From Megamonas hypermegale (GTDB lineage Bacteria > Bacillota > Negativicutes > Selenomonadales > Selenomonadaceae): a stretch of 64,000 nucleotides of DNA. The stretch lies in contig NZ_LT906446.1 in the NCBI RefSeq assembly GCF_900187035.1, forward strand, positions 806,001 to 870,000, written 5' to 3'. Both the position numbers and the translations under genes were made by a program. The notes beneath the pieces are model-generated. The model was not told the DNA's origin. It did no database searches and worked only from the letters and a program-made list of their open reading frames with translations. The stretch's first letter is position 1; the number at the start of each line of letters is the position of its first letter. This document shows, in pieces, positions 18,143 through 27,743 of this stretch.

Positions 18143-19321
18143 TTATTTGTCAGCAATAGCTGCGATACCAGGCATTGGTTTACCTTCGAGGAATTCCAAA
18201 GTTGCACCGCCGCCAGTAGAAATATGAGAAATTTTATCAGAAAGACCAGTTTTCTTGAGAGCTGCGATAGAGTCACCGCCACCAACAATGCTAGTACCTT
18301 CTGATTCAGCAACAGCATGAGCGATTTCTTCTGTTCCTTTTGCGAATGCATCAAATTCAAATACACCCATAGGTCCGTTCCAAACAATTGTTTTTGCATT
18401 TTTAACTGCATCTTCGCATTCTTTGCTGAATTTGTTATCTAAAATCATCCAGTCAGCTGGAACTTCATCAACGGATACAGTTTTATGGTTTGCATCAGCT
18501 GCGAATTTATCAGCTACTACAACTTCAGCAGGAAGGAATACTTTTACGCCTTTTTCTTCAGCTTTAGCAAGTAATTCTTTAGCAAGTGGTAATTTTTCTT
18601 CTTCGAATAAAGAAGAACCAATGCCTTTGCCCTGAGCTGCGAGGAATGTATTAGCCATACCACCACCGATTACTACTGCATCAGCTTTTTCTAACAAGTT
18701 AGAAATAACGCCGATTTTATCGGAAACTTTAGCGCCACCGATGATAGCAACGAATGGACGTTGTGGATTAGATAATGCTGTACCGATGAACTGGATTTCT
18801 TTTTCAATTAAGAAACCAGCAACAACTTCAACATACTGAGCGATACCAGCATTGGAAGCATGAGCTCTGTGAGATACACCAAAAGCATCATCAACAGCAA
18901 CATCAGCTAAAGATGCAAGTTGTTTTGCAAATTCTGGGTTATTTTTAGTTTCTTCGTTGTGATAACGGAGGTTTTCAAGTAATAATACTTCACCTGGTTT
19001 TAAATCAGCAGCAGCTTTTTCAGCAGCTTCACCAACGCAATCTTCTGCATATTTAACTTCTTTACCTAAAAGTTCAGAAAGTCTTTTTACGATAGGTTTA
19101 ACAGACAATTCTGGAACTCTCTGTCCTTTTGGACGACCAACGTGGCAAGCAAGAATTAATGCAGCATTATGTTCTAACAGATAATTTAAAGTAGGTAATG
19201 TAGCACGAATACGTTTATCGTTAGTAATATTTTGGTTTTCATCCATAGGTACGTTAAAATCAACGCGAATAAATACTTTTTTACCGTTTACATCAATATC
19301 TCTGATAGATTTCTTATTCAT
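18143..19321 (-). CDS. pgk: Phosphoglycerate kinase
   Basis: Transfers a phosphate from 1,3-bisphosphoglycerate to ADP. The N-terminal substrate domain has [15 protein letters not shown] and the HVGRPKG loop; the C-terminal nucleotide domain has [14 protein letters not shown] and the terminal GGGDSIAAL and [14 protein letters not shown] start at the ATG at 19321 ([13 protein letters not shown]), eight bases after CGGAGGG. The longer frame to 19390 reads through an intergenic hairpin and lacks homology there. The product is 392 residues, a normal length. Confidence 0.97.
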   Translation of the reverse strand: MNKKSIRDIDVNGKKVFIRVDFNVPMDENQNITNDKRIRATLPTLNYLLEHNAALILACHVGRPKGQRVPELSVKPIVKRLSELLGKEVKYAEDCVGEAAEKAAADLKPGEVLLLENLRYHNEETKNNPEFAKQLASLADVAVDDAFGVSHRAHASNAGIAQYVEVVAGFLIEKEIQFIGTALSNPQRPFVAIIGGAKVSDKIGVISNLLEKADAVVIGGGMANTFLAAQGKGIGSSLFEEEKLPLAKELLAKAEEKGVKVFLPAEVVVADKFAADANHKTVSVDEVPADWMILDNKFSKECEDAVKNAKTIVWNGPMGVFEFDAFAKGTEEIAHAVAESEGTSIVGGGDSIAALKKTGLSDKISHISTGGGATLEFLEGKPMPGIAAIADK

Positions 19322-19349
19322 TAATAAAACCCTCCGTAAATTCAAAATA

Positions 19350-19374
19350 GGACCGGCCTTTTTAAGACCGGTCC
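19350..19374 (-). terminator. Intercistronic hairpin between gapA and pgk
   Basis: GGACCGG (19350-19356) pairs with CCGGTCC (19368-19374) around a short A/T loop. On the minus strand the tail is only weakly T-rich. A partial terminator or mRNA-stability hairpin would give more gapA than pgk message. Confidence 0.6.
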
Positions 19375-19396
19375 ATAAAAGGCTGCACAAATCAAA

Positions 19397-20410
19397 TTAC
19401 TTAAGTTCAGCGAAGTATTTAATTGTACGAACCATCTGGCTAGTGTAGCTGTTTTCGTTATCATACCAAGAAACAACTTGAACTAAGGAGTTGCCATCTT
19501 CCATCTGGGAAACCATAGTCTGAGTTGCATCGAATAAAGAACCATATCTCATGCCAACGATATCGCTGGAAACGAGTTGTTCTTCAGTATAACCGAAGGA
19601 TTCAGTCTGAGCAGCTTTCATAGCTTCGTTGATACCTTCAACAGTTACATGGCCTTTTACAACTGCTACTAAAATAGTAGTGGAACCTGTAGGGGTAGGA
19701 ACACGCTGTGCAGAACCGATTAATTTACCGTTCAATTCAGGAATAACAAGACCGATAGCTTTTGCAGCACCAGTGGAGTTAGGAACGATGTTAACAGCTG
19801 CAGCACGGGAACGACGTAAGTCACCTTTACGCTGTGGGCCATCAAGAGTCATCTGGTCACCAGTGTAAGCATGAACTGTAGTCATGATACCGCTCTGGAT
19901 AGGAGCAAATTTGTTAAGAGCGTTAGCCATTGGAGCTAAGCAGTTAGTTGTGCAAGAAGCAGCGGAAATAACTGTGTCGCTAGCTTTTAAAGTTTCATGG
20001 TTTACATTGTAAACAATTGTAGGAAGATCGTTACCAGCAGGAGCGGAGATAACAACTTTTTTAGCGCCAGCTTTGATATGAGCTTCTGCTTTAGCTTTGG
20101 AAGCGAAGAAACCAGTGCATTCCAAAACAACGTCCACATCAAGTTCGCCCCAAGGTAATTCTTCAGGATTTGGTTTAGCATAAATAGTGATTTCTTTACC
20201 GTTTACAGTAATAGAATTTTCACCAGCTACAACGCTGTCAGCATATTTATATCTGCCCTGAGTAGAATCGTATTTGAGAAGGTGTGCAAGCATTTTAGGA
20301 CTTGTTAAGTCGTTGATTGCAACAACTTCATAACCTTCTGCATCGAACATTTGTCTGAAAGCGAGACGACCAATACGGCCGAAACCATTAATAGCAACTT
20401 TAACTGCCAT
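19397..20410 (-). CDS. gapA: Glyceraldehyde-3-phosphate dehydrogenase
   Basis: Oxidises glyceraldehyde 3-phosphate to 1,3-bisphosphoglycerate with NAD. The nucleotide-binding start is [16 protein letters not shown], and Asp34 in AINDLTSP favours NAD over NADP. The catalytic Cys153 lies in [17 protein letters not shown], and the C-terminal WYDNENSY is intact. The length of 337 is typical. It is the first gene of the lower-glycolysis cluster. Its message has a long leader (about 187 bases) with a terminator-like hairpin, so it may be attenuated. No CggR-type repressor gene is adjacent. Confidence 0.98.
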   Translation of the reverse strand: MAVKVAINGFGRIGRLAFRQMFDAEGYEVVAINDLTSPKMLAHLLKYDSTQGRYKYADSVVAGENSITVNGKEITIYAKPNPEELPWGELDVDVVLECTGFFASKAKAEAHIKAGAKKVVISAPAGNDLPTIVYNVNHETLKASDTVISAASCTTNCLAPMANALNKFAPIQSGIMTTVHAYTGDQMTLDGPQRKGDLRRSRAAAVNIVPNSTGAAKAIGLVIPELNGKLIGSAQRVPTPTGSTTILVAVVKGHVTVEGINEAMKAAQTESFGYTEEQLVSSDIVGMRYGSLFDATQTMVSQMEDGNSLVQVVSWYDNENSYTSQMVRTIKYFAELK

Positions 20411-20433
20411 TTTAAAAATACCCCCTAAAAAGT

Positions 20434-20461
20434 AAAAAAAGTTTTTCCAGCTAAACTGGAA
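20434..20461 (-). terminator. Terminator-like hairpin in the gapA leader (possible attenuator)
   Basis: On the minus strand TTCCAG and CTGGAA pair around TTTAG, then AAAC and seven T follow. It lies 24 bases upstream of the gapA start codon, well inside the predicted transcript. Such a position suits conditional termination. Confidence 0.5.
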
Positions 20462-20469
20462 TAATATTT

Positions 20470-20501
20470 AACTAAAATTTGTACATATGCAAATTCTAGT
20501 T
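20470..20501 (-). repeat. 32-base imperfect palindrome in the gapA leader
   Basis: AACTA and AATTTG on one arm match CAAATT and TAGTT on the other, with CATATG near the centre and only a few mismatches. It lies just upstream of the attenuator-like hairpin and could be an alternative RNA fold or a protein site. Confidence 0.5.
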
Positions 20502-20603
20502 GATAACAATGAAAAAACTTACCTACTACATAAATTAAATATATCACGCAACATTTAACTAAATATATACATAATATATACATACAAGTTTTTCACTAAA
20601 CTT

Positions 20604-20633
20604 ATAATACAATAAATAACATCAAATTGTCAA
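20604..20633 (-). promoter_or_regulatory. Strong promoter of the gapA operon
   Basis: On the minus strand a consensus TTGACA (20628-20633) is followed 18 bp later by TATTAT (20604-20609). Transcription should begin near 20597. The intergenic region 20411-20827 therefore holds the leader, this promoter and the terminator of the scf genes. Confidence 0.75.
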
Positions 20634-20742
20634 TCATTTCAACTATTTTTTTATGGTATATTTATAAAACATGTCCATAAAATAAATTTATTTAAGTCTT
20701 CTATTTTATTTACTCTATATTATTACATATTCTCCATTAAAT

Positions 20743-20795
20743 AAAAAAAACCTGCTTTATATTATATTTTTTTTAATATAAAGCAGATTTTTTAC
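20743..20795. terminator. Bidirectional terminator after scfB
   Basis: CTGCTTTATATTA (20752-20764) pairs perfectly with TAATATAAAGCAG (20774-20786), with A and T runs on both sides. Confidence 0.88.
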
Positions 20796-20827
20796 TAATT
20801 TTTTACAAAAGGTAAATCAACTATGAA

Positions 20828-22189
20828 TTATAAGCCGAATTTTTTAGCTGTTTGTACTACAATAGCACATTCACAGCGTTTCTTCTGTAATTCACAACCA
20901 AGTTCATATGGTTCATGAATATTGCCATGGAATAAATCAGCATTAGCATGACAACCACCACTACAGAAAAATTTTGCCCAGCAATTACGACATTTTTCTT
21001 TGCTTAAAACATGTGTACTTCTGAATTCTTTTGGCAATTCTTTATTCTTAACGCCTTCAAATACGTTACCAAGCATATAATTTTCACGACCAGCAAATTG
21101 ATGACATGGATACATATTTCCATCAGCAGCTACAGCAAAGTATTCATGACCAGCACCACAGCCACTGAGACGTTTTGCTACACATGGGCCATGTTCAAGG
21201 TCTATATTGAAATGGAAGAAGAAGAAGCCTTTACCTTCTTTTTGACGTTTTAAATAAATTTCTGTGAGTTTATCGTATTCAGCAAAAATTGTAGGTAAAT
21301 CTTTTTCAGTAAAACCGTATGGAGAATCTTTTAATACAACTGGTTCTACTGATAAAATATCAAAACCTTCATCAGCCATACTGAGTACATCTTTAGAAAA
21401 GTCCATATTGCGGTTTGTGAATGTTCCACGCAAATAGTAGTTTTCTCCATTACGGGAATCTACTAATTTTTTAAAGTTCTTAACGACTTTATCGTATGTG
21501 CCATTACCACCAACATCAGGACGCATATAATCATGTACTTCTTTACGACCATCAAGACTTAATACTAAACTGATATTATTATCATTTAACCATTTTATAT
21601 TATCATCATTTAACAATACACCATTTGTTGTAAGTGTTAATTTAAAGATTTTGCCTGTTTCTTTTTCTTTTTGACGAACATATTCAGTTACGTATTTTAC
21701 TACTGGCATATTAACAAGTGGTTCGCCACCGAAAAAGTCAATTTCACAATGTTTACGTTTTCCACTATGTGCAATGATATAATCAACTGCTGCTTTACCT
21801 ACTTCTTTTGTCATCAAGCGACGGTCATGACCCATATCACCTGTACCAGCAAAGCAATAACGACAACGCAAATTACAATCTTCTGCAACTAATAAACACA
21901 TGGATTTTACTAAACCAGTTTCACCAAAATATGGAGGAACATCAATATCAGGAGCAAATAACTCTCCTTTATCCATGAGTTCATGCAATTCTACTAAGAT
22001 TTCTTCTAAATCTTTTTTGTCATATGTTCCAGAAAGTTTTTCAATTACTTCAGCATCATTAGTGCCATCAAAATAGTCCATTACATCATAAACTGTTTTA
22101 TCAATTAAATGTACTGTAGAACTATTTACATCTAATAAGATATACATACCATTTTGATAAAATTTGTGTATCTTGTTACTCATAGCCAT
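20828..22189 (-). CDS. scfB: Radical-SAM SCIFF peptide maturase (thioether-forming)
   Basis: A 453-residue radical S-adenosylmethionine enzyme expected to cross-link cysteines of the SCIFF precursor to neighbouring alpha carbons. The N-terminal region (about 1-90) resembles the peptide-binding RRE of such maturases. The cluster motif CNLRCRYC has Cys105, Cys109 and Cys112. The C-terminal SPASM region is cysteine-rich (CGAGHEYFAVAADGNMYPCHQ, then CRNCWAKFFCSGGCH), holding two auxiliary 4Fe-4S clusters in characterised homologues. The gene lies directly downstream of the precursor gene. The pair scfA-scfB is common in Clostridia; the mature peptide's role is unknown. Confidence 0.93.
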   Translation of the reverse strand: MAMSNKIHKFYQNGMYILLDVNSSTVHLIDKTVYDVMDYFDGTNDAEVIEKLSGTYDKKDLEEILVELHELMDKGELFAPDIDVPPYFGETGLVKSMCLLVAEDCNLRCRYCFAGTGDMGHDRRLMTKEVGKAAVDYIIAHSGKRKHCEIDFFGGEPLVNMPVVKYVTEYVRQKEKETGKIFKLTLTTNGVLLNDDNIKWLNDNNISLVLSLDGRKEVHDYMRPDVGGNGTYDKVVKNFKKLVDSRNGENYYLRGTFTNRNMDFSKDVLSMADEGFDILSVEPVVLKDSPYGFTEKDLPTIFAEYDKLTEIYLKRQKEGKGFFFFHFNIDLEHGPCVAKRLSGCGAGHEYFAVAADGNMYPCHQFAGRENYMLGNVFEGVKNKELPKEFRSTHVLSKEKCRNCWAKFFCSGGCHANADLFHGNIHEPYELGCELQKKRCECAIVVQTAKKFGL

Positions 22190-22273
22190 TATTTAAAAAT
22201 TACACCTCTATAAATAAATATAATTTATAATTTATTTTAAAACAAATAATTTGTACCACCCTAATTAACAGTA

Positions 22274-22305
22274 AGAAAGGGACTGCAATAACAGCCCCTT
22301 TTCTT
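22274..22305 (-). terminator. Partial terminator between scfA and scfB
   Basis: On the minus strand AAGGGGCTG pairs with CAGTCCCTT, including one G-U pair, followed by TCTT. Its place between precursor and maturase would set a high peptide-to-enzyme ratio. Confidence 0.7.
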
Positions 22306-22312
22306 AAAAATA

Positions 22313-22453
22313 TTAGTGTTTTTCACAAACCTGATTGCCAACTGTGCAAGAAGTTTTGCAAGCGGATTGACAAGAAGCTTGGCATTCGCCACAACCGCCA
22401 GTTTTAACACTAGCTTGTAAATAAGGTTTGTTTACAGTTTTAATATGTTTCAT
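22313..22453 (-). CDS. scfA: SCIFF ribosomal peptide precursor (six cysteines)
   Basis: A 46-codon gene. The product begins MKHIKTVNKPYLQASVKTGG and continues CGECQASCQSACKTSC, then TVGNQVCEKH. Six cysteines at 21, 24, 28, 32, 36 and 43 define the SCIFF family (six cysteines in forty-five residues). The N-terminal part is the leader that the maturase recognises, and the Cys-rich core is the modified part. The ATG follows GGAGCGATATAG. It is immediately upstream of the matching radical-SAM maturase, which makes the assignment very secure. A weak promoter may lie near 22480-22515 on the minus strand. Confidence 0.95.
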   Translation of the reverse strand: MKHIKTVNKPYLQASVKTGGCGECQASCQSACKTSCTVGNQVCEKH

Positions 22454-22523
22454 CTATATCGCTCCTTTTTTATTTAATACATTAATATTTTATATTCTTT
22501 TAATGAATTAAGCAAGTTTTTTA

Positions 22524-23657
22524 CTATTTTTTTGGAATCATTATTATTTGAACTGGTAAATTAGAAGCTCCTGGAGGCGTATATTCAAAATAAACATCAT
22601 CCGTATTATCATATGTTCCTAAATATGAATAATAATTTGTTTTTTCTTCATGACCGTAAAATGGTATATTTTCTGGTGTATTAATTAATCTTTTTTCACC
22701 ATCTTTTCCAATTTGTACAGTCATAGCTCCAGCATAAACTCCCCCAATTGGTTTTAAATAATAGCTAGTTTTGCCATTACCTTCAAGATTGAGATGAATT
22801 TTATAATTCACGCCATAATTACCAAAGTTTTGTGTCTGCACAAAATCAGTTTTATCTAAACCGTATTTATATAAATCGGTTTTATTATCACCTAAATAAA
22901 AATAAGCTTTTCCGCCTTGCTCTGGATTGTATGGAACACGATTAGTTACATAACGGTCGGCACCTTCAAATGTACCACGCAACATATGCTGGTCTCTTGG
23001 AAGTACCTTTGCAGATTTAGCAAAATCGTATAAATCGACATTTGCTGGTGCAAATACCACTGTTACTTGTAAATCTTCTTGTGCATTAAAATCAAATATA
23101 CCATACACTAAAGCTTCATTTTGTATAATTCTTTCTCCATCTTCCAAGCGAAGTAATGTTTTACCATATGGAGGCAAGTTTATTTCACGTGTTTGTTGCT
23201 GACCAAAATAGCGCTGCATAGTGACTTTACCTACATAAAGATAATCTGCACTAGGACCGCCTACAGCTTCTCTTGTTATTGTGATTTTATTTGGCTTATC
23301 TGACATATTTTTAATGACTACTGCCACTTTTTTATCTTGCTCAGTGCCGTTTACATGATAATATAATAATCTAGCATCGCCTTTAACAGTGTCTTGATAT
23401 AAAATACCATCTTTTTCAACTGTTTCAGGTGAATCAGAAAATAATAACGTTATATTATCATCATCATTTGAAGTCATAAACAAAAGTTTATCAGCTTCAT
23501 ATTTTTTTACATCACTATCTTTCTTAGACAAGATAATTGTATCTTGTTCATTCCCCTTTTTACTTTCATCACTACTTTTTGCTTGAACGTTATTCATGAA
23601 AAAGACAGTAAATACCATCATAAACGCAATTAAATTAAATAATTTTTTTAAACTCAT
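22524..23657 (-). CDS. Secreted protein of unknown function
   Basis: A 377-residue protein with a clear signal peptide: LKKLF, then a hydrophobic run to about residue 25 and cleavage after NVQA. The mature part starts with a charged, disordered stretch (KSSDESKKGNEQD) and continues as a beta-rich domain with repeated short strands, for example ITITREAVGGPSADYLYVG and INLPPYGKTLLRLEDGERI. I do not recognise the family; no catalytic motif or cell-wall anchor is visible. I start at the ATG at 23657 with GAGGATG upstream, not the TTG before it. It follows a polysaccharide deacetylase gene by 25 bases, which suggests a cell-envelope role. Confidence 0.75.
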   Translation of the reverse strand: MSLKKLFNLIAFMMVFTVFFMNNVQAKSSDESKKGNEQDTIILSKKDSDVKKYEADKLLFMTSNDDDNITLLFSDSPETVEKDGILYQDTVKGDARLLYYHVNGTEQDKKVAVVIKNMSDKPNKITITREAVGGPSADYLYVGKVTMQRYFGQQQTREINLPPYGKTLLRLEDGERIIQNEALVYGIFDFNAQEDLQVTVVFAPANVDLYDFAKSAKVLPRDQHMLRGTFEGADRYVTNRVPYNPEQGGKAYFYLGDNKTDLYKYGLDKTDFVQTQNFGNYGVNYKIHLNLEGNGKTSYYLKPIGGVYAGAMTVQIGKDGEKRLINTPENIPFYGHEEKTNYYSYLGTYDNTDDVYFEYTPPGASNLPVQIIMIPKK

Positions 23658-23682
23658 CAAACATCCTCAAATATATAATATT

Positions 23683-24477
23683 TTAATCTATATGTTGATT
23701 AATCCCTAATCTATACAAAATTTTTGTCTTAAGCAAACGCCATTTAAAGCCTAAACTACCAAAGCGATAATTTGATACATTTGTTCTTTGCAACAAAAAA
23801 TTATCCGTATTTGATTGATTATAACCAGCATTGCCTGTTACAGCTGCTAAATAATCATTATCTTTTAAACACTTAATACTTTCATCTGTATAAACACCAT
23901 TAGGATAAGAAAAGAAATATATCGTTTTCATGCCATTCCATTCCATTAAAAGTTTTGATAATTTTATTTCATTATCAAGATTTTCTACAGGAACTTCATT
24001 AAGCGGTATATGATTAGCTGTATGACTACCAATTTCAATGCCATTATCTTGCATTTCTTTTAATTGTTGCCAATTTACATAGCCTTCCTTACCAATGTAA
24101 TTAGTAGCCATGAACATAGTTGCTTTCATACCCATAGCCTGCACCATTGGCATCATATTTATATAATTATCTTCATATCCATCATCAAATGTCAAAATTA
24201 TTGGATTAGGTGGCAATTCTTCGCCGTATTTTTTAGCGCGAATATAATCCATAAGTGATATAGTGTTATAGCCATTATCCTTAAAATAATCTAGTTGTTC
24301 TTGAAATTGTTGTCTTGATAATGAGTAGTCATCTGTATCAACACTATCATCATTTACACGATGATATTCAAAAATCAATACACCTTGTGGTGGATAAATA
24401 TATACAGAAGCTACTGTACCTATCATAAAGACACAAAATAAAGCGACTACAGCTACTATCCATTTTTTTATATTCAT
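23683..24477 (-). CDS. Membrane-anchored polysaccharide deacetylase (CE4)
   Basis: A 264-residue NodB-type deacetylase that should remove N- or O-acetyl groups from a cell-envelope polysaccharide or peptidoglycan. A single N-terminal membrane segment (about 6-27) anchors it outside the cell. The catalytic motifs are ILTFDDGYEDNY (the Asp pair, motif 1) and EIGSHTANH (motif 2, metal-binding histidines), and SYPNGVYTDE resembles motif 3. The start codon overlaps the whiA stop by one base, so translation is probably coupled. Placement downstream of whiA is a little unusual and may be lineage-specific. Confidence 0.9.
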   Translation of the reverse strand: MNIKKWIVAVVALFCVFMIGTVASVYIYPPQGVLIFEYHRVNDDSVDTDDYSLSRQQFQEQLDYFKDNGYNTISLMDYIRAKKYGEELPPNPIILTFDDGYEDNYINMMPMVQAMGMKATMFMATNYIGKEGYVNWQQLKEMQDNGIEIGSHTANHIPLNEVPVENLDNEIKLSKLLMEWNGMKTIYFFSYPNGVYTDESIKCLKDNDYLAAVTGNAGYNQSNTDNFLLQRTNVSNYRFGSLGFKWRLLKTKILYRLGINQHID

Positions 24478-25430
24478 TATTTAGCCATATCACCTTTCCT
24501 CAGTTGTTCTGCTAATACATCTAGTTTTCTCATGCGATGATTTATTGCTGAACGACTACATTTTAAAATATCAGCCAGTTCTGTAAGTGAAGCTTCTGGA
24601 TTTTTAATACGTAAATTTGCTGTTTGTTTTACAACTTTTGGTAAATCTTCAAATTTATCATATCGTTTAATCAACTTTATATTATTAATTTGTCTTACCG
24701 CAGCATTAATTGTTCGCTGTAAATTAGCAGTTTCACAATTTATTAAACGATTTACTTGGTTCCTGATTTCTTTTAAATTGCGCGCCGATTCAAAATCACG
24801 CAATAAATCATCTTCAACACCAATCAGTCCCAAAAGCTCCAAAATTGCTTCACTTTCCTTTAAATAAACAATATAAACATTTTTCCTATCAGTAAGCCCT
24901 ACTGGTAAATATAATTCACGGCATAAATCATAAATTAACTTAACAAAATTATAATTATCCGTAACAAATTCTAAATGATATTGACCTTCAGGACGATTTA
25001 CCGAGCCACCACCTAAAAAAGCACCTCTTAAATAAGAAATTTTACAACAATCTTTTTTTAAAAAATTACGGTCTGTACCAGCATCTAATAAATTCTTTGC
25101 TGTTAAAAAACCTAATTTTTGTAAAATACTACTCGTTTCAGGTGAAGGAATTGCTCTTACAGAATAATTATTATGTTTGCGTAATCTACGCGAACGTCTT
25201 ACTGTAACTTCAGTGTGAATTTTCGGCACACTGGTCTTAAATAATGATAATATTTTACGAGCTACTGCCGCATTCTCAGTGACAAAATTAATACCAAAAT
25301 CATGTTTACTATTAAAGGAAATTGTGGCACCCATGCGAAGCAAAGCAGCAAGCTCTGCCATTTTGCAACATGTTTGCGAGCCTAATACATGTACCAATTC
25401 ATTTTTTACTTGACTGGCAAACGATGACAT
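24477..25430 (-). CDS. whiA: WhiA-family DNA-binding protein
   Basis: WhiA couples a LAGLIDADG-homing-endonuclease-like N-terminal domain (without nuclease activity) to a C-terminal helix-turn-helix; in Bacillus it influences cell division and chromosome segregation. Here the N-terminal core has MSSFASQVKNELVHVL and SCC-like packing; LRGAFLGGGSVNRP (about 135-148) is the diagnostic LAGLIDADG-like element. The HTH at the end has LTELADILKCSRSAINHRMRK. The 317-residue length fits. It is the third gene of the rapZ-yvcK-whiA cluster, conserved across Firmicutes. Confidence 0.96.
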   Translation of the reverse strand: MSSFASQVKNELVHVLGSQTCCKMAELAALLRMGATISFNSKHDFGINFVTENAAVARKILSLFKTSVPKIHTEVTVRRSRRLRKHNNYSVRAIPSPETSSILQKLGFLTAKNLLDAGTDRNFLKKDCCKISYLRGAFLGGGSVNRPEGQYHLEFVTDNYNFVKLIYDLCRELYLPVGLTDRKNVYIVYLKESEAILELLGLIGVEDDLLRDFESARNLKEIRNQVNRLINCETANLQRTINAAVRQINNIKLIKRYDKFEDLPKVVKQTANLRIKNPEASLTELADILKCSRSAINHRMRKLDVLAEQLRKGDMAK

Positions 25431-25454
25431 CAGTACTCTCCTTTATCTATTTTT

Positions 25455-26750
25455 TTAATTATCTTGTTGTAATGTGTGATAAATTTCCATTACTTGATGA
25501 GCAAGTTTTTGCGAATCGTGATGTATCATTTGTGAATCATCAATAATATCCGCTTTAAAACATTTAACACCTAAGCTTTCAATGGCATTTTCATCTACAA
25601 GTACAGGATATTGTCCTTCTTGTGCATAATGTTCCTGCATTTCCTGTGATATAGGTTTATTATTGACTAATACATAATCAACAATACCATTACCGCCATG
25701 TTCTATTAAAGCTTTAACATGCATAGAAGCCGTATAATCATCTGTTTCACCTGGTTGTGTCATTACATTACAAATATAGATTTTTACAGCATTGCTTTCT
25801 CTAATAGCTTTTGCAATATCATCAACCAACAAATTTGGAATAACACTTGTATATAAACTACCTGGTCCTAAAACGATAACCTTAGCTTCATAAATTGCTT
25901 TAAGTGCAGATGGAACAGCTTCAACATGATGTGGAAAAATATGCACACGTTTTATACGTTTGTGTACCAATGGAATTTGCGATTCACCCTCTACAAATGT
26001 ACCATCTTCCATAGTAGCATTTAAACGCACTTTAGACGTTGTAGCTGGAAATACTCTACCTTTAACAGCTAAAACACGACTTGATTCCTTCAAAGCTTGT
26101 TCAATATCCCCTGTAACTTCTGTCATTGCCGTAATAAATAAATTACCAAAACTATGACCGGCTAAATCACTATTACCACTAAAACGATATTGAAATAATT
26201 TTTCCATCATAGGTTCAGTATCAGCAAGAGCCACTAAACAATTTCGCAAATCACCAGGTGGAATAACATTGAATTCTTCACGTAATCTACCTGAAGAACC
26301 ACCATCATCTGCTACTGTTACTACAGCTGTCACATTGCGAGTTGCCTCTTTCATACCACGAAGCAGTACAGAAAGACCTGTACCACCACCTACTACTGTG
26401 ATATTAGGGCCTTTATCTAAACGACGATGTTCATAAATCATATCTACCAAACGACTTGATTTATCTGGAACAAGTACTGTTATAAGAGAACGAATTATCA
26501 TACGCGTTGCTAAAAGCATGATAACCACGCCTAGCAATATGACAATACTACCTACTAGAGCAGTAACTGTATAATTATATGTTCCCGTCCACGTATATGT
26601 TACATAGAACACTAATTCTTCAAAGCTATCAAGATATTTATAATTAAATACTACCGCCAATCCCATACCAGTTAAAAGTACACCGATAGCAAATAAAAAC
26701 AACCAGCGTTTAAACTTTAATCCAGGATAAAGCCATTTTAATAAGTGCAT
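25455..26750 (-). CDS. yvcK: YvcK/GlmR family gluconeogenesis factor with membrane anchor
   Basis: UDP-sugar-binding regulator that in Bacillus subtilis activates GlmS and links carbon supply to cell-wall synthesis. The conserved Rossmann-like domain begins ITVVGGGTGLSVLLRGMK and continues AVVTVADDGGSSGRLREE and PPGDLRNCLVALAD. Unlike the Bacillus protein (about 317 residues), this one has 431, with two predicted transmembrane helices in the first 85 residues, so it is likely membrane-tethered. It lies 18 bases after rapZ and 24 before whiA. Confidence 0.94.
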   Translation of the reverse strand: MHLLKWLYPGLKFKRWLFLFAIGVLLTGMGLAVVFNYKYLDSFEELVFYVTYTWTGTYNYTVTALVGSIVILLGVVIMLLATRMIIRSLITVLVPDKSSRLVDMIYEHRRLDKGPNITVVGGGTGLSVLLRGMKEATRNVTAVVTVADDGGSSGRLREEFNVIPPGDLRNCLVALADTEPMMEKLFQYRFSGNSDLAGHSFGNLFITAMTEVTGDIEQALKESSRVLAVKGRVFPATTSKVRLNATMEDGTFVEGESQIPLVHKRIKRVHIFPHHVEAVPSALKAIYEAKVIVLGPGSLYTSVIPNLLVDDIAKAIRESNAVKIYICNVMTQPGETDDYTASMHVKALIEHGGNGIVDYVLVNNKPISQEMQEHYAQEGQYPVLVDENAIESLGVKCFKADIIDDSQMIHHDSQKLAHQVMEIYHTLQQDN

Positions 26751-26768
26751 TTAAAATCTATCCTTTCA

Positions 26769-27671
26769 TTAATCAGCTATGTCCTCATCAGCTATATGTT
26801 CTTCTACTTTATTCTTCATCAAATCACGATGTTCAATATTAACAAGATAATCTTTATCTTTAAGCAATTTATATATATGATGTGCAATAAATACAGAACG
26901 ATGCATACCACCTGTACAGCCTACAGAAATGACAAGTTGACTTTTTCCTTCATTTATATATTGTGGAACAAGAAAATCAATAAAATCATCCAGTTTTTCT
27001 TTAAATTGCCTTGTAATATCAAAACTATCTATATATTTAGCTACATCTGCTACATTACCACTTTTATAACGTAATTTTTCATCATAAAATGGATTAGGTA
27101 AAAAACGTACATCAAAAATTAAATCAGACTCCAATGGCACGCCAAACTTAAAACCAAAAGATAATATATTTATATTCATTCTGCCACTGTCATTTGTCTT
27201 AAACATCTTTGTAATACGTTCTTTTAATTCGCCACTTTTTAAATTACTTGTATCAATAATATGTGTTGCCCTTTGTTTAATTTTATCAAGTGCTTTGCGT
27301 TCTTGTTTTATAGCATCACTGACAAGTGCATTAGGGTCCATTGGATGACGGCGACGAGTTTCTTTATATCGTCTGATGATAACCGCATCTGATGCATCCA
27401 TAAATAATAATTGATATGGTACATTCTGTTCATCAATTTCATCAAGCACTTGCATAAAAGTTTCAAAAAAATCCTTGCTTCGTGCATCAACTACCAATAC
27501 AAATTTTTGCATATGGTCTGAAGAATGACTGCATAATTCTACAAATTTAGGAATAAGCATTGGAGGCAAATTATCTACACAAAAATAATCCAAATCCTCC
27601 AAACTACGACATGCAAGTGTTTTTCCTGCTCCAGACATACCTGTAACAATTATCAGTTTAAAGTCTTTCAT
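26769..27671 (-). CDS. rapZ: RapZ/YvcJ nucleotide-binding protein
   Basis: P-loop protein of the RapZ family. In E. coli RapZ directs RNase E to the small RNA GlmZ; in Firmicutes YvcJ is a nucleotide-binding protein with a less clear role. The Walker A motif is GMSGAGKT (11-18). The C-terminal region has GCTGGMHRSVFIAHH, the conserved ligand-binding loop of the family, and DVRFLPNPFYDEKLR. I start at the ATG at 27671 (MKDFKLIIVTG), eight bases after AGAGGTG. The product is 300 residues. It leads the conserved rapZ-yvcK-whiA operon. Confidence 0.95.
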   Translation of the reverse strand: MKDFKLIIVTGMSGAGKTLACRSLEDLDYFCVDNLPPMLIPKFVELCSHSSDHMQKFVLVVDARSKDFFETFMQVLDEIDEQNVPYQLLFMDASDAVIIRRYKETRRRHPMDPNALVSDAIKQERKALDKIKQRATHIIDTSNLKSGELKERITKMFKTNDSGRMNINILSFGFKFGVPLESDLIFDVRFLPNPFYDEKLRYKSGNVADVAKYIDSFDITRQFKEKLDDFIDFLVPQYINEGKSQLVISVGCTGGMHRSVFIAHHIYKLLKDKDYLVNIEHRDLMKNKVEEHIADEDIAD

Positions 27672-27743
27672 ATAATAAACACCTCTAATCTTTAAAATAG
27701 CCACTATAAACAGTATATCGCTATAACATCACCATAAAATCAT

